NCBI RefSeq assembly: GCF_004801855.1
Contig: NZ_SSTC01000016.1
Location: forward strand, 1 to 64,000
Reading direction: 5' to 3'
DNA: 64,000 bases
Origin: Pseudomonas sp. A-1
Lineage (GTDB): Bacteria; Pseudomonadota; Gammaproteobacteria; Pseudomonadales; Pseudomonadaceae
Every line of letters starts with the position of its first letter. Within the stretch, counting starts at the first letter, position 1. The notes below the pieces were generated by a model. That model was not told where the DNA came from. It was given only the letters and a program-made list of their open reading frames with translations, and did no database searches. Of the stretch, positions 6,558 through 14,780 are shown one piece after another. Position numbers and translations under genes: made by a program.

Positions 6558-9008
6558 ATGAACAAGCTCAAGCTGGTGATGGTCGGCAATGGCATGGCCG
6601 GGGTGCGGACCCTGGAGGAGCTGCTCAAGCTCGCGCCGGACATGTACGACATCACCGTGTTCGGCGCCGAGCCGCACCCCAACTACAACCGCATCCTGCT
6701 CTCCCCGGTGCTGGCCGGCGAACAGACCTTCGAGGAGATCATTCTCAACGACCTCGACTGGTACAGGGACAACGGCATCGACCTGCGCCTGGGCTGCAAG
6801 GTGGTCGACATCGACCGCCACGCTCACAAGGTGATCGCCGAGGACGGCAGCGAACTGCACTACGACCGCCTGCTCATCGCCACCGGCTCCAACCCGTTCA
6901 TCCTGCCGATCCCCGGCAAGGACCTGCAGGGCGTGATCGGCTACCGCGACATCGCCGACACCGTGACCATGATGGAAACCGCCAAGACCCACAGGCACGC
7001 CGTGGTGATCGGCGGCGGCCTGCTCGGCCTGGAAGCCGCCAACGGTCTGAAGCTGCGCGGCATGGACGTCACCGTGGTGCACCTCGGCGACTGGCTGCTC
7101 GAGCGCCAGCTCGACAGGACCGCCGGCCAGCTGCTGCAGAGCGCCCTGGAGGCGCGCGGCATCCAGTTCCGCCTGAGCACCCAGACCGCCGCCCTGCTCG
7201 ACGACGGCGACGGCCGCGTGTGCGCCGCCCAGTTCGCCAACGGCGACGTGATCCCCGCCGACCTGGTGGTGATGGCCGCCGGCATCCGCCCCAACACCGA
7301 GCTGGCCGAGCGCGCCGGCCTGCCGTGCAACCGCGGCATCCTGGTCGACGACACCCTGCAGACCTACGACCCGCGCATCTACTCGGTCGGCGAGTGCGCC
7401 AACCACCGCGGCATCGCCTACGGCCTGGTCGCCCCGCTGTTCGAGCAGGCCAAGGTGTGCGCCAACCACCTGGCCCAGCTCGGCTTCGCCCGCTACGAAG
7501 GCTCGGTGACCTCGACCAAGCTCAAGGTCACCGGCATCGACCTGTTCTCCGCCGGCGACTTCATGGGCGCGGACGGCACCGAGACCATCACCCTCTCCGA
7601 CCCCATCGGCGGCGTGTACAAGAAGCTGGTGATCAGGGACGACGTGCTGGTCGGCGCCTGCCTGTACGGCGACACCGCCGACGGCAGCTGGTACTTCCGG
7701 CAGATCCGCGAGAGCCACAACGTCGCCGAGATCCGCGACCACCTGATGTTCGGTGAAAATGCATTGGGCGACGCCGGCCACCAGGGCCAGGACAAGGCCA
7801 CGGCGATGCCCGACGACATGGAAGTGTGCGGCTGCAACGGCGTGTGCAAGGGCACCATCGTCAAGGCCATCCAGGAGCACGGCCTGTTCAGCCTCGACGA
7901 GGTCAAGAAGCACACCAAGGCGGCCAGCTCCTGCGGCTCGTGCACCGGCCTGGTCGAGCAGATCCTGATCAACACCGTCGGCGGCGCCGCCGACGTCAAG
8001 CCCAAGAGCGAGAAACCGGTGTGCGGCTGCACCGACTACAACCATGGCCAGGTGCGCAAGGTCATCCGCGAGCAGCACCTGACCTCGCTGGCCGATACCA
8101 TGGCCTTCATGGAGTGGCGCACCCCCAACGGCTGCGCCACCTGCCGCCCGGCGCTCAACTACTACCTGATCTCCACCTGGCCGGGCGAGGCCAAGGACGA
8201 TCCGCAGTCGCGCCTGATCAACGAGCGCTCGCACGCCAACATCCAGAAGGACGGCACCTACTCGGTGGTGCCGCGCATGTGGGGCGGAGTGACCAACCCG
8301 TCCGAGCTGCGCCGCATCGCCGACGTCGCCGACAAGTACAGCATCCCGATGGTCAAGGTCACCGGCGGCCAGCGCATCGACCTGCTCGGGGTGAAGAAGG
8401 AAGACCTGCCGGGGGTGTGGAAGGACCTCGACATGCCTTCCGGCCACGCCTACGGCAAGTCCATCCGCACCGTGAAGACCTGCGTGGGCTCCGAGTTCTG
8501 CCGCTTCGGCACGCAGAACTCGACGCAGATGGGCATCGACCTGGAGCACGCGCTGTTCGGCATGTGGTCGCCGCACAAGGTCAAGCTGGCGGTCTCCGGC
8601 TGCCCGCGCAACTGCGCCGAGTCGGGCATCAAGGACGTCGGCATCATCGGCGTGGATTCCGGCTGGGAGCTGTACGTCGGCGGCAACGGCGGCATCAAGA
8701 CCGAGGCCGGCGAGTTCTTCGTCAAGGTGAAGACTGCCGAGGAGGTCATGGAATACAGCCTGGCCTTCCTCCAGCTGTACCGCGAGGAGGCGTTCTACCT
8801 GGAGCGCACCGTGCACTACATGCACCGCGTCGGCCTCGAGCACATCAAGAAGATCGTCCTGGAGGACGAGGCCCGCCGCAAGGAACTGCACCAGCGCCTG
8901 CTGTTCGCCCTGACCTTCGAACAGGACCCGTGGAAGCAGCAGATCGAAACCCCGGCGCTGAAGAAGGAGTTCGAGCGCATCCCGGTCAGGGTGATGGAAC
9001 CCGCCTGA
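6558..9008 (+). CDS. nirB: Assimilatory nitrite reductase [NAD(P)H], large subunit
   Basis: An 816-residue cytoplasmic enzyme reducing nitrite to ammonium with NAD(P)H. Domain order: FAD/NAD(P)-binding pyridine nucleotide-disulphide reductase (1-about 390), first BFD-type [2Fe-2S] domain (CGCNGVCKG ... CGSC, about 423-460), second BFD-like segment (CGCTDYNHG ... CATC, about 490-530), then ferredoxin-like and siroheme/[4Fe-4S] domains. The siroheme cluster cysteines are visible in TCVGSEFC (about 641-647) and SGCPRNC (about 681-685). GGGAGAG precedes ATG 6558. Siroheme comes from the CobA pathway three genes downstream. Control is predicted from the sigma-54 promoter and leader. Confidence 0.95.
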   Translation: MNKLKLVMVGNGMAGVRTLEELLKLAPDMYDITVFGAEPHPNYNRILLSPVLAGEQTFEEIILNDLDWYRDNGIDLRLGCKVVDIDRHAHKVIAEDGSELHYDRLLIATGSNPFILPIPGKDLQGVIGYRDIADTVTMMETAKTHRHAVVIGGGLLGLEAANGLKLRGMDVTVVHLGDWLLERQLDRTAGQLLQSALEARGIQFRLSTQTAALLDDGDGRVCAAQFANGDVIPADLVVMAAGIRPNTELAERAGLPCNRGILVDDTLQTYDPRIYSVGECANHRGIAYGLVAPLFEQAKVCANHLAQLGFARYEGSVTSTKLKVTGIDLFSAGDFMGADGTETITLSDPIGGVYKKLVIRDDVLVGACLYGDTADGSWYFRQIRESHNVAEIRDHLMFGENALGDAGHQGQDKATAMPDDMEVCGCNGVCKGTIVKAIQEHGLFSLDEVKKHTKAASSCGSCTGLVEQILINTVGGAADVKPKSEKPVCGCTDYNHGQVRKVIREQHLTSLADTMAFMEWRTPNGCATCRPALNYYLISTWPGEAKDDPQSRLINERSHANIQKDGTYSVVPRMWGGVTNPSELRRIADVADKYSIPMVKVTGGQRIDLLGVKKEDLPGVWKDLDMPSGHAYGKSIRTVKTCVGSEFCRFGTQNSTQMGIDLEHALFGMWSPHKVKLAVSGCPRNCAESGIKDVGIIGVDSGWELYVGGNGGIKTEAGEFFVKVKTAEEVMEYSLAFLQLYREEAFYLERTVHYMHRVGLEHIKKIVLEDEARRKELHQRLLFALTFEQDPWKQQIETPALKKEFERIPVRVMEPA

Positions 9009-9123
9009 CCCCGCCTGCCAGGGGCGGGTCCTGCCGGTCGGCGTCCAGGAAAGCGCCGCACCGGCAGGACCGGCACCTGCCACCCACACCGCGAGCGACC
9101 GAACGAGATTGAGGAGAAACGAC

Positions 9124-9441
9124 ATGAACTGGCTGGATATCTGTGCCCTGGAAGAGATCAACGTGCTCGGCGCGCGCATCGTCGCCGGACCCAAGGGCGA
9201 CATCGCGCTGTTCAGGACTTCCGCAGATGAAGTGTTCGCCATTGACGACCGCTGCCCGCACAAGGGCGGCCCGCTCTCCCAGGGGCTGATCTACGGCAAG
9301 CGCGTCGCCTGCCCGCTGCACAACTGGCAGATCGACCTGGAAAGCGGCGAGGCGCTGGAGCCGGACGTCGGCTGCAGCCACAAGTACCCGGTCAAGGTCG
9401 AGGGCGGCCGCGTGCTGCTGGCGCTGAAGGACTGCGCCTGA
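9124..9441 (+). CDS. nirD: Nitrite reductase small subunit, Rieske type
   Basis: A 105-residue partner of NirB. It has a Rieske [2Fe-2S] fold with the C-X-H ... C-X2-H ligands visible in DDRCPHKGGPL and RVACPLHNWQ. I chose ATG 9124 because GAGGAGA lies 6 bases upstream; an in-frame TTG 15 bases earlier lacks this spacing. It lies 115 bases after nirB with no terminator between, and an inverted repeat fills the gap to the next gene. In the NirBD family this subunit assists electron flow and stability. Confidence 0.93.
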   Translation: MNWLDICALEEINVLGARIVAGPKGDIALFRTSADEVFAIDDRCPHKGGPLSQGLIYGKRVACPLHNWQIDLESGEALEPDVGCSHKYPVKVEGGRVLLALKDCA

Positions 9442-9443
9442 CC

Positions 9444-9503
9444 CGTAGGGTGCGCCGCGCGCACCCCAGACACGCCCATCCGGTGCGCACGGCGCACCCT
9501 ACG
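9444..9503. repeat. Inverted-repeat element, copy 1 (REP-like)
   Basis: A 60-bp imperfect palindrome whose ends read CGTAGGGTGCGC and GCGCACCCTACG, with about 22-base arms and one mismatch. It begins 3 bases after the nirD stop and ends 26 bases before the nitrate reductase start. The same unit occurs at 12234-12290 and 12340-12396. Confidence 0.85.
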
Positions 9504-9528
9504 CTTGAACCACGACGGAGCGACAGCC

Positions 9529-12231
9529 ATGACCCGGCCGACCCAGACCACCGCCTCCACCTGCTGCTACTGCGGCGTCGGCTGCGGCGTGCTGATCGAG
9601 CACGACGGCGAGCGGATCACCGGCGTACAGGGCGACCCGGCGCACCCGGCCAACTACGGCCGCCTGTGCAGCAAGGGCTCGACCCTGCACCTGACCGGCG
9701 ACCTGGCCGCCCGCGCGCTGTACCCCGAGCTGCGCCTGGGCAAGGACCTGGCCCGCGCCCGCACCGACTGGGACAGCGCCCTCGACCACGCCGCCCACGT
9801 GTTCGCCGAGACCATCCGCGAGCACGGCCCGGACAGCGTGGCCTTCTACATCTCCGGCCAGCTGCTCACCGAGGACTACTACGCCTTCAACAAGCTGGCT
9901 AGAGCATTGGTGGGCACCAACAATATCGACAGCAACTCGCGGCTGTGCATGTCCTCGGCGGTGGTCGGCTACAAGCGCAGCCTGGGCGCCGACGCGCCGC
10001 CCTGCTCCTACGAGGACATCGAGCAGAGCGATTGCCTGCTGATCGCCGGCAGCAACATGGCCTACGCCCATCCGGTGCTGTTCCGTCGCCTGGAAGCGGC
10101 CAAGGCCGCCCGCCCGGAGATGAAGATCATCGTGGTCGACCCGCGGCGCACCGACACCTGCGAGCTGGCCGACCTGCACCTGGCGATCCTGCCCGGCACC
10201 GACGTGGCGCTGTGCCACGGCATCCTGCACATCCTGCTCTGGGAAGGCTGGATCGACCGCGCCTGGATCGACGCCCACACCGAAGGCTTCGACGCGCTGA
10301 AGAAGCTGGTGCGCGACTACACCCCGGCGGCGGTGGCCGACATCTGCGGCATCAGCATCGACAATCTGCAACTGTGCGCCGAACTGATCGGTCAGGCGCC
10401 GTCCTTCCTGTCGCTGTGGTGCATGGGCCTCAACCAGTCGAGCAGCGGCAGCGCCAAGAACAGCGCGCTGATCAACCTGCACCTGGCCACCGGACAGATC
10501 GGCAAGCCCGGCGCCGGGCCCTTCTCGCTGACCGGCCAGCCCAACGCCATGGGCGGGCGCGAGACCGGCAGCCTGGCCAACCTGCTGCCCGGCCACCGCG
10601 AGGCCGGCAACGCCGAGCACCGCGCCGAGGTCGCCGGCTACTGGGGCGTCGACGCCCTGCCGGAGTCGACCGGGCTGAGCGCCATCGAGCTGTTCGAGGC
10701 GGTGCGGGTCGGCAAGGTCAAGGCGCTGTGGATCGCCTGCACCAATCCGGCGCAGTCGCTGCCCGACCAGCAGAAGATCCACGAGGCCCTCAGCAACTGC
10801 CCGTTCGTGGTGGTGCAGGAGGCCTACGCCACCACCGAGACCTGCCGCTACGCCGACCTGCTGCTGCCCGCCGCCGGCTGGGGCGAGAAGGAAGGCTCGG
10901 TGACCAACTCCGAGCGCCGCGTCAGCCACGTACGCCGCGCCGTGGCGGCCGCCGGCGAAGCCCGGCCGGACTGGGCGATCACCTGCGACTTCGCCCGCCG
11001 CCTGGAACGTCAGCTGCGCCCCGGCCAGCCGAGCCTGTTCGACTTCGCCGGCCCGGCCGCGCTGTTCGAGGAGTACAAGCTGCTCACCGCCGGCCGCGAC
11101 CTCGACCTGTCCGGCCTCAGCCATGCGCTGCTCGACGACCTCGGCCCGCAGCAGTGGCCGTTCCCGGCCGGCGCGCTGAGCGGCACGCCGCGCCTGTACG
11201 CCGACGGCGTATTCCCCACCGCCAGTGGCCGCGCCCGCTTCCACGCCGACCCGTTCCGCGCGCCGCAGGAGAAGCGCGAGGCGCGCTATCCGCTGACCCT
11301 CAACACCGGCCGCCTGCGCGACCAGTGGCACGGCATGAGCCGCACCGGCACCGTCGCCCAGCTGTTCGGCCACGTCGAGGAGGCCGCGCTCAGCCTGCAC
11401 CCGGACGAACTGCGCCGCCGGCGCCTGGCCAGCGGCGACCTGGTCAGGCTGCGCAGCCGCCGCGGCAGCCTGATCCTGCCGGTACAGGCCGACGACAGCG
11501 TGCGTCCCGGCCAGGCCTTCCTGCCGATGCACTGGGGCGACCGTTTCCTCAAGGGCCTGGGCATCAACGTGCTGACCCTGCCGGCCTACGACCCGCTGTC
11601 CAAGCAGCCGGAACTCAAGCACGCCGGCGTCGAGGCGGAGAAGGTCGAGCTGCCCTGGCAGCTGTTCGCCCTGGTCGAGGGCGACGTGCAGCAGCGCTTC
11701 ACCGCGCTGCGCCCGCTGCTGGACGACTTCGCCTACGCCAGCCTGACCCTCACCGGCCGCGAGCGCCCGGCCCTCTTGGTCAAGGCCGCCAGCGCGGTGG
11801 CGCCCGACGCCGCCCTGCTGGCCCGGATCGACGCCCTGCTCGGCCTCGACCAGGGTCCGGTGCTGGCCTACGACGACCCGCGGCGCACCGTCGGCAAGCG
11901 CGTGCGCATCGAGGACGGGCGCATCGTCGCCATCCGCCTGGCCGGCGAGACCGCCGCGCGCGACTGGCTGAAGGCGCTGTGGGAAGACGGCCAGGCCGAC
12001 GCCGAACTGCGCCGCTGGCTGCTCGCCCCGCTGAGCACCCCGCCGGGCAACGCCGGGGCGTGCAAGAGCAAGACGCTGTGCAGCTGCATGAACGTCAGCG
12101 AGGCGGCGATCCGCGCCGGCATCGAGCGCGGCCTCGACCTCGACGACCTCAAGCAGGAACTCAAGTGCGGCACCAGCTGCGGCTCCTGCGTGCCGGAAAT
12201 CAAGCGCCTGCTGGCGAAGGCCCCGGCCTGA
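9529..12231 (+). CDS. nasC: Assimilatory nitrate reductase catalytic subunit with C-terminal [2Fe-2S] domain
   Basis: A 900-residue molybdopterin oxidoreductase that reduces nitrate to nitrite in the cytoplasm. The [4Fe-4S] ligands are Cys12, Cys15, Cys19 and Cys47 (CX2CX3CX27C). The molybdopterin and dinucleotide-binding domains fill the middle, and a BFD-like [2Fe-2S] domain closes the protein (CSCMNV about 850, CGTSCGSC about 883). The TTG-started extension from 9505 begins inside the inverted repeat, so ATG 9529 with GGAG upstream is preferred. It needs Mo-bis-MGD, linking it to the modABC operon 4 kb away. Equivalent subunits are called nasA, nasB or narB in other species; nasC follows P. 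aeruginosa use. Confidence 0.92.
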   Translation: MTRPTQTTASTCCYCGVGCGVLIEHDGERITGVQGDPAHPANYGRLCSKGSTLHLTGDLAARALYPELRLGKDLARARTDWDSALDHAAHVFAETIREHGPDSVAFYISGQLLTEDYYAFNKLARALVGTNNIDSNSRLCMSSAVVGYKRSLGADAPPCSYEDIEQSDCLLIAGSNMAYAHPVLFRRLEAAKAARPEMKIIVVDPRRTDTCELADLHLAILPGTDVALCHGILHILLWEGWIDRAWIDAHTEGFDALKKLVRDYTPAAVADICGISIDNLQLCAELIGQAPSFLSLWCMGLNQSSSGSAKNSALINLHLATGQIGKPGAGPFSLTGQPNAMGGRETGSLANLLPGHREAGNAEHRAEVAGYWGVDALPESTGLSAIELFEAVRVGKVKALWIACTNPAQSLPDQQKIHEALSNCPFVVVQEAYATTETCRYADLLLPAAGWGEKEGSVTNSERRVSHVRRAVAAAGEARPDWAITCDFARRLERQLRPGQPSLFDFAGPAALFEEYKLLTAGRDLDLSGLSHALLDDLGPQQWPFPAGALSGTPRLYADGVFPTASGRARFHADPFRAPQEKREARYPLTLNTGRLRDQWHGMSRTGTVAQLFGHVEEAALSLHPDELRRRRLASGDLVRLRSRRGSLILPVQADDSVRPGQAFLPMHWGDRFLKGLGINVLTLPAYDPLSKQPELKHAGVEAEKVELPWQLFALVEGDVQQRFTALRPLLDDFAYASLTLTGRERPALLVKAASAVAPDAALLARIDALLGLDQGPVLAYDDPRRTVGKRVRIEDGRIVAIRLAGETAARDWLKALWEDGQADAELRRWLLAPLSTPPGNAGACKSKTLCSCMNVSEAAIRAGIERGLDLDDLKQELKCGTSCGSCVPEIKRLLAKAPA

Positions 12232-12233
12232 AA

Positions 12234-12290
12234 CGTAGGGTGCGCCACGCGCACCGCAACCCCGACGGGGTGCGCACGGCGCACCCTACG
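12234..12290. repeat. Inverted-repeat element, copy 2 (REP-like)
   Basis: A 57-bp palindrome with the same CGTAGGGTGCGC / GCGCACCCTACG ends as copy 1. It starts 3 bases after the nitrate reductase stop and has two arm mismatches. Confidence 0.85.
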
Positions 12291-12339
12291 AAGAGTCGCT
12301 GAGCCCCCGCCGACGCGAAATGCCGGCACCGAAACGAAC

Positions 12340-12396
12340 CGTAGGGTGCGCCACGCGCACCACAAACCCGACGGGGTGCGCACTGCGCACCCTACG
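12340..12396. repeat. Inverted-repeat element, copy 3 (REP-like)
   Basis: A 57-bp palindrome in the same orientation as copy 2, 49 bases downstream of it. The central loop (ACAAACCCGACG) nearly matches that of copy 2 (GCAACCCCGACG), suggesting a tandem pair. It lies 61 bases before cobA. Confidence 0.85.
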
Positions 12397-12457
12397 AAGA
12401 GCGAATGCCCGGCCGGTGCCAGCAGCGCCGACCAGCGACACGAGAGAGGTGTTAGAG

Positions 12458-13222
12458 ATGAGCGCAAAAGTCTGGCTGATCGGTGCCGGCCCGGGCGATC
12501 CGGAACTGCTGACCCTCAAGGCCGTGCGCGCCTTGGGCGAGGCAGAGGTGGTGCTGATCGACGACCTGGTCAACCCGGCGGTGCTCGCACACTGCCCGCA
12601 GGCCCGGGTGATCGGCGTCGGCAAGCGCGGCGGCTGCCGCTCCACCCCGCAGGAGTTCATCCACCGCCTGATGCTGCGCTACGCCCGCCAGGGCAAGTGC
12701 GTGGCGCGCCTGAAGGGCGGCGACCCGTGCATCTTCGGCCGCGGCAGCGAGGAGGCCGACTGGCTGGCCGAGCGCGGCGTGGCCAGCGAGATCGTCAACG
12801 GCATCACCGCGGGCCTGGCAGGCGCCACCCAGTGCGGCATCCCGCTGACCCTGCGCGGTGTCGCCCGTGGCGTGACCCTGGTCACCGCCCACACCCAGGA
12901 CGACAGCAGCCTCAACTGGCCGGCGCTAGCCCAGGGCGGCACCACCCTGGTGGTGTACATGGGCGTGGCCAAGCTGGCCGACATCCGCGACGGTCTGCTG
13001 GCCGGCGGCATGCCCGCCGCCATGCCGGTGGCGATGATCGAGAACGCCTCGCTGCCGCGGCAGCGCGAGTGCCGCAGCAGCCTCGGCGCCATGCGGGAGG
13101 ACGCCGCCGCCTTCCGCCTGCAGAGCCCGGCGATCCTGGTGATCGGCGAGGTGGCAGCAGCCCGTCAGAATGCCGAGCAGACCGAGCCGAGCGACCTGCT
13201 CGCGGCGGTCGGCATGCGCTGA
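12458..13222 (+). CDS. cobA: Uroporphyrinogen-III C-methyltransferase (SUMT)
   Basis: A 254-residue SAM-dependent enzyme that methylates uroporphyrinogen III twice to give precorrin-2, the precursor of siroheme and cobalamin. Visible family motifs are the N-terminal GAGPGDPELLTLKA, the central RLKGGDPCIFGRGSEE and the ITAGLAGA segment. Length matches stand-alone CobA; the dehydrogenase/chelatase half found in CysG is absent. I chose ATG 12458, which gives the canonical N-terminus, over an upstream ATG at 12320 that would run through repeat copy 3. Its place behind the nitrite/nitrate reductase genes fits supply of siroheme to NirB. Confidence 0.93.
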   Translation: MSAKVWLIGAGPGDPELLTLKAVRALGEAEVVLIDDLVNPAVLAHCPQARVIGVGKRGGCRSTPQEFIHRLMLRYARQGKCVARLKGGDPCIFGRGSEEADWLAERGVASEIVNGITAGLAGATQCGIPLTLRGVARGVTLVTAHTQDDSSLNWPALAQGGTTLVVYMGVAKLADIRDGLLAGGMPAAMPVAMIENASLPRQRECRSSLGAMREDAAAFRLQSPAILVIGEVAAARQNAEQTEPSDLLAAVGMR

Positions 13223-13673
13223 GCCTGGCCGCCCCACGCCTGCAACACGCGCGAAGCCCTGCATGGAGCGGACCGCCCCGCAAGTGCGGCGGTTGGCCGC
13301 GCCTCCGCACGGACTGGGGGCGCCGCCGTCACGCCGTCGTCACCGCTACCTGTGGTAACATTCGCCCGCACATCGCGCGGCGGAAAACGGACAAGCGTGC
13401 CGCACCGCCAAAATCCCGACCAACGGTCAAAGCGCCGCGGCTCACCCCGCTGCGGCAGCGCAACGGCTCTGCATCAGGCCTCGGCAGGCATCTGCGGACC
13501 AGCCGATAACCCAGCTGGCAGCTCGGGAAACTTTTTGCATCGAAAACATCTAATCTGGCGTGCATTCTGCATCTAGAGTGGCACTGACAAACTTTGCGCG
13601 GTGCACCAGGACTCGAGCGGCAACGCCAGACCGCGTGGATAACGACAGGCCAACAAAAACAACAGGCCCCGAA
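13223..13673. other. 451-bp non-coding stretch downstream of cobA
   Basis: No convincing gene is seen. The part nearest cobA is GC-rich and typical of the window; from about 13520 the sequence becomes more AT-rich (CTTTTTGCATCGAAAACATC), suggesting a promoter region for the small ORF that follows. GGTAACAT at 13355 resembles a -10 region. No terminator hairpin stands out after cobA. Confidence 0.5.
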
Positions 13674-13772
13674 ATGATCAAGTTCAATACCAAATGGCGT
13701 CAGGCTGCCCTGGCCGTGTTCGCCATCACCCTCCTGCTGGTGCTGCCCAACCTGAGTCGAATGATCGGCTGA
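13674..13772 (+). CDS. Small single-pass membrane protein, 32 residues
   Basis: ATG 13674 to TGA 13772 encodes MIKFNTKWRQAALAVFAITL and a further hydrophobic stretch ending in LPNLSRMIG. It has a short basic N-terminus, one membrane segment of about 18 residues (about 11-28) and a polar tail: a typical small inner-membrane protein. The ribosome-binding site is weak (CAGG, 8 bases upstream). It is preceded by a long AT-richer intergenic region and ends 20 bases before a convergent transporter gene. I do not recognise the family. A chance ORF is possible, but the composition argues for a real gene. Confidence 0.5.
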   Translation: MIKFNTKWRQAALAVFAITLLLVLPNLSRMIG

Positions 13773-13791
13773 AACGGCGCCGAGCGTCGCT

Positions 13792-14679
13792 TCAGCGCGC
13801 GATCGGCATCCACCAGGCCAGCAGCAGCGGCAGCAGCACGAACGACAGCACTGTCGAACACATCACCAGGCTCGCCACCGCCTCCGGCGAGCGGTTGGCG
13901 CGCACGGCGAACAGGTAGTTGAACACTGCCACCGGCATCGCCGACTGCAGCACCAGCACCCCGTGCGCCAGCGGCGAGAGGCCCAGCGCCACGCCCATCC
14001 CCCAGCCCACCGCCGCCCCGCAGAGAATCCGCAGCGCGCCCAGCAGCATGCCGCGACCGATGTGCTGCACGCGGATGCTCGCCAGCGACACGCCGAGGGT
14101 GATCAGCATCATCGGGATCGCCAGGCCGCCCAGCAGGTTGACCGTGTTGGCCAGCCAGCGCGGCAGTTCGAGGTCCAGCAGCATCACCGCCAGCGCCGCA
14201 CACAGGCTGAGGATGATCGGGTTGACCAGCAGCCTGCGCCACGAGCGCTCGGCACCGGAGAGGATCATGCCGAGGGTGAAGTGGCCGACCGAGAGCATCA
14301 GGAAGAAGGCCACTGCCAGCGCCAGGCCCTGCTCGCCGAAGGCGTACAGGCTGATCGGCAGGCCCATGTTGCCGGTATTGGGGAACAGGTAGGCCGGCAC
14401 CAGCACCTTCCAGTCCTGGGCCATGGCGCGGCTGAGGGCCAGGCCGATCAGGCCCATGACCAGCGACACCGCCACGCACGCCAAAGCCATCTGGCTGAAG
14501 GCCTGGACGTCCACCTCGGTGCGGCTGAGGGTCGACAGCACCAGGCAGGGCGTGCCGACGTTGAGTACCAGGCGGGCGACGAAGTCGGTGGGGTAGCCCT
14601 GTCCCGAACGCACCCAGCCATATCCGATCCCGGCGACGATCAGCACCGGCGCCATCACGGCGAACAACTCGGCCAGCAT
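13792..14679 (-). CDS. AEC-family (auxin efflux carrier-like) transporter
   Basis: A 295-residue membrane protein with about ten hydrophobic segments in the two-times-five pattern of the AEC/MdcF family. The family's NTGNMGLP motif is visible around residues 101-108, in the break helix of the first repeat. Members export or import small organic acids; the substrate cannot be read from the sequence. It is monocistronic, converging on the 32-residue ORF and divergent from the cytochrome c gene about 100 bases away. Confidence 0.85.
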   Translation of the reverse strand: MLAELFAVMAPVLIVAGIGYGWVRSGQGYPTDFVARLVLNVGTPCLVLSTLSRTEVDVQAFSQMALACVAVSLVMGLIGLALSRAMAQDWKVLVPAYLFPNTGNMGLPISLYAFGEQGLALAVAFFLMLSVGHFTLGMILSGAERSWRRLLVNPIILSLCAALAVMLLDLELPRWLANTVNLLGGLAIPMMLITLGVSLASIRVQHIGRGMLLGALRILCGAAVGWGMGVALGLSPLAHGVLVLQSAMPVAVFNYLFAVRANRSPEAVASLVMCSTVLSFVLLPLLLAWWMPIAR

Positions 14680-14780
14680 GTCCTGTCCTTGCGCAAAAGA
14701 AGCCGATGCTACGCGCCGGGGACGCGCCCTGCCAAGTTTGCTAGGCTGCGCGTCATCGTCCCCCTGTCGGAAGCTCTGCC

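Noticed and set aside
6423-9263. 946-codon open frame on the minus strand opposite nirB
   Set aside because: Low-complexity, His/Ala/Gly-rich translation typical of antisense frames in GC-rich genes; nirB on the plus strand has all expected motifs.
9945-12302. 785-codon alternative plus-strand frame inside the nitrate reductase gene
   Set aside because: Arg/Pro/Ala-rich frame-shifted shadow of the nitrate reductase; no motifs.
9444-12396. CRISPR array suggested by repeated 57-60 bp units
   Set aside because: Only three palindromic copies at irregular spacing with genes between them; no spacer pattern and no cas genes.
13579-13597. TGGCAC...TTGC as a second sigma-54 promoter
   Set aside because: The GG and GC are 14 bases apart instead of 10, so it cannot act as a -24/-12 element.
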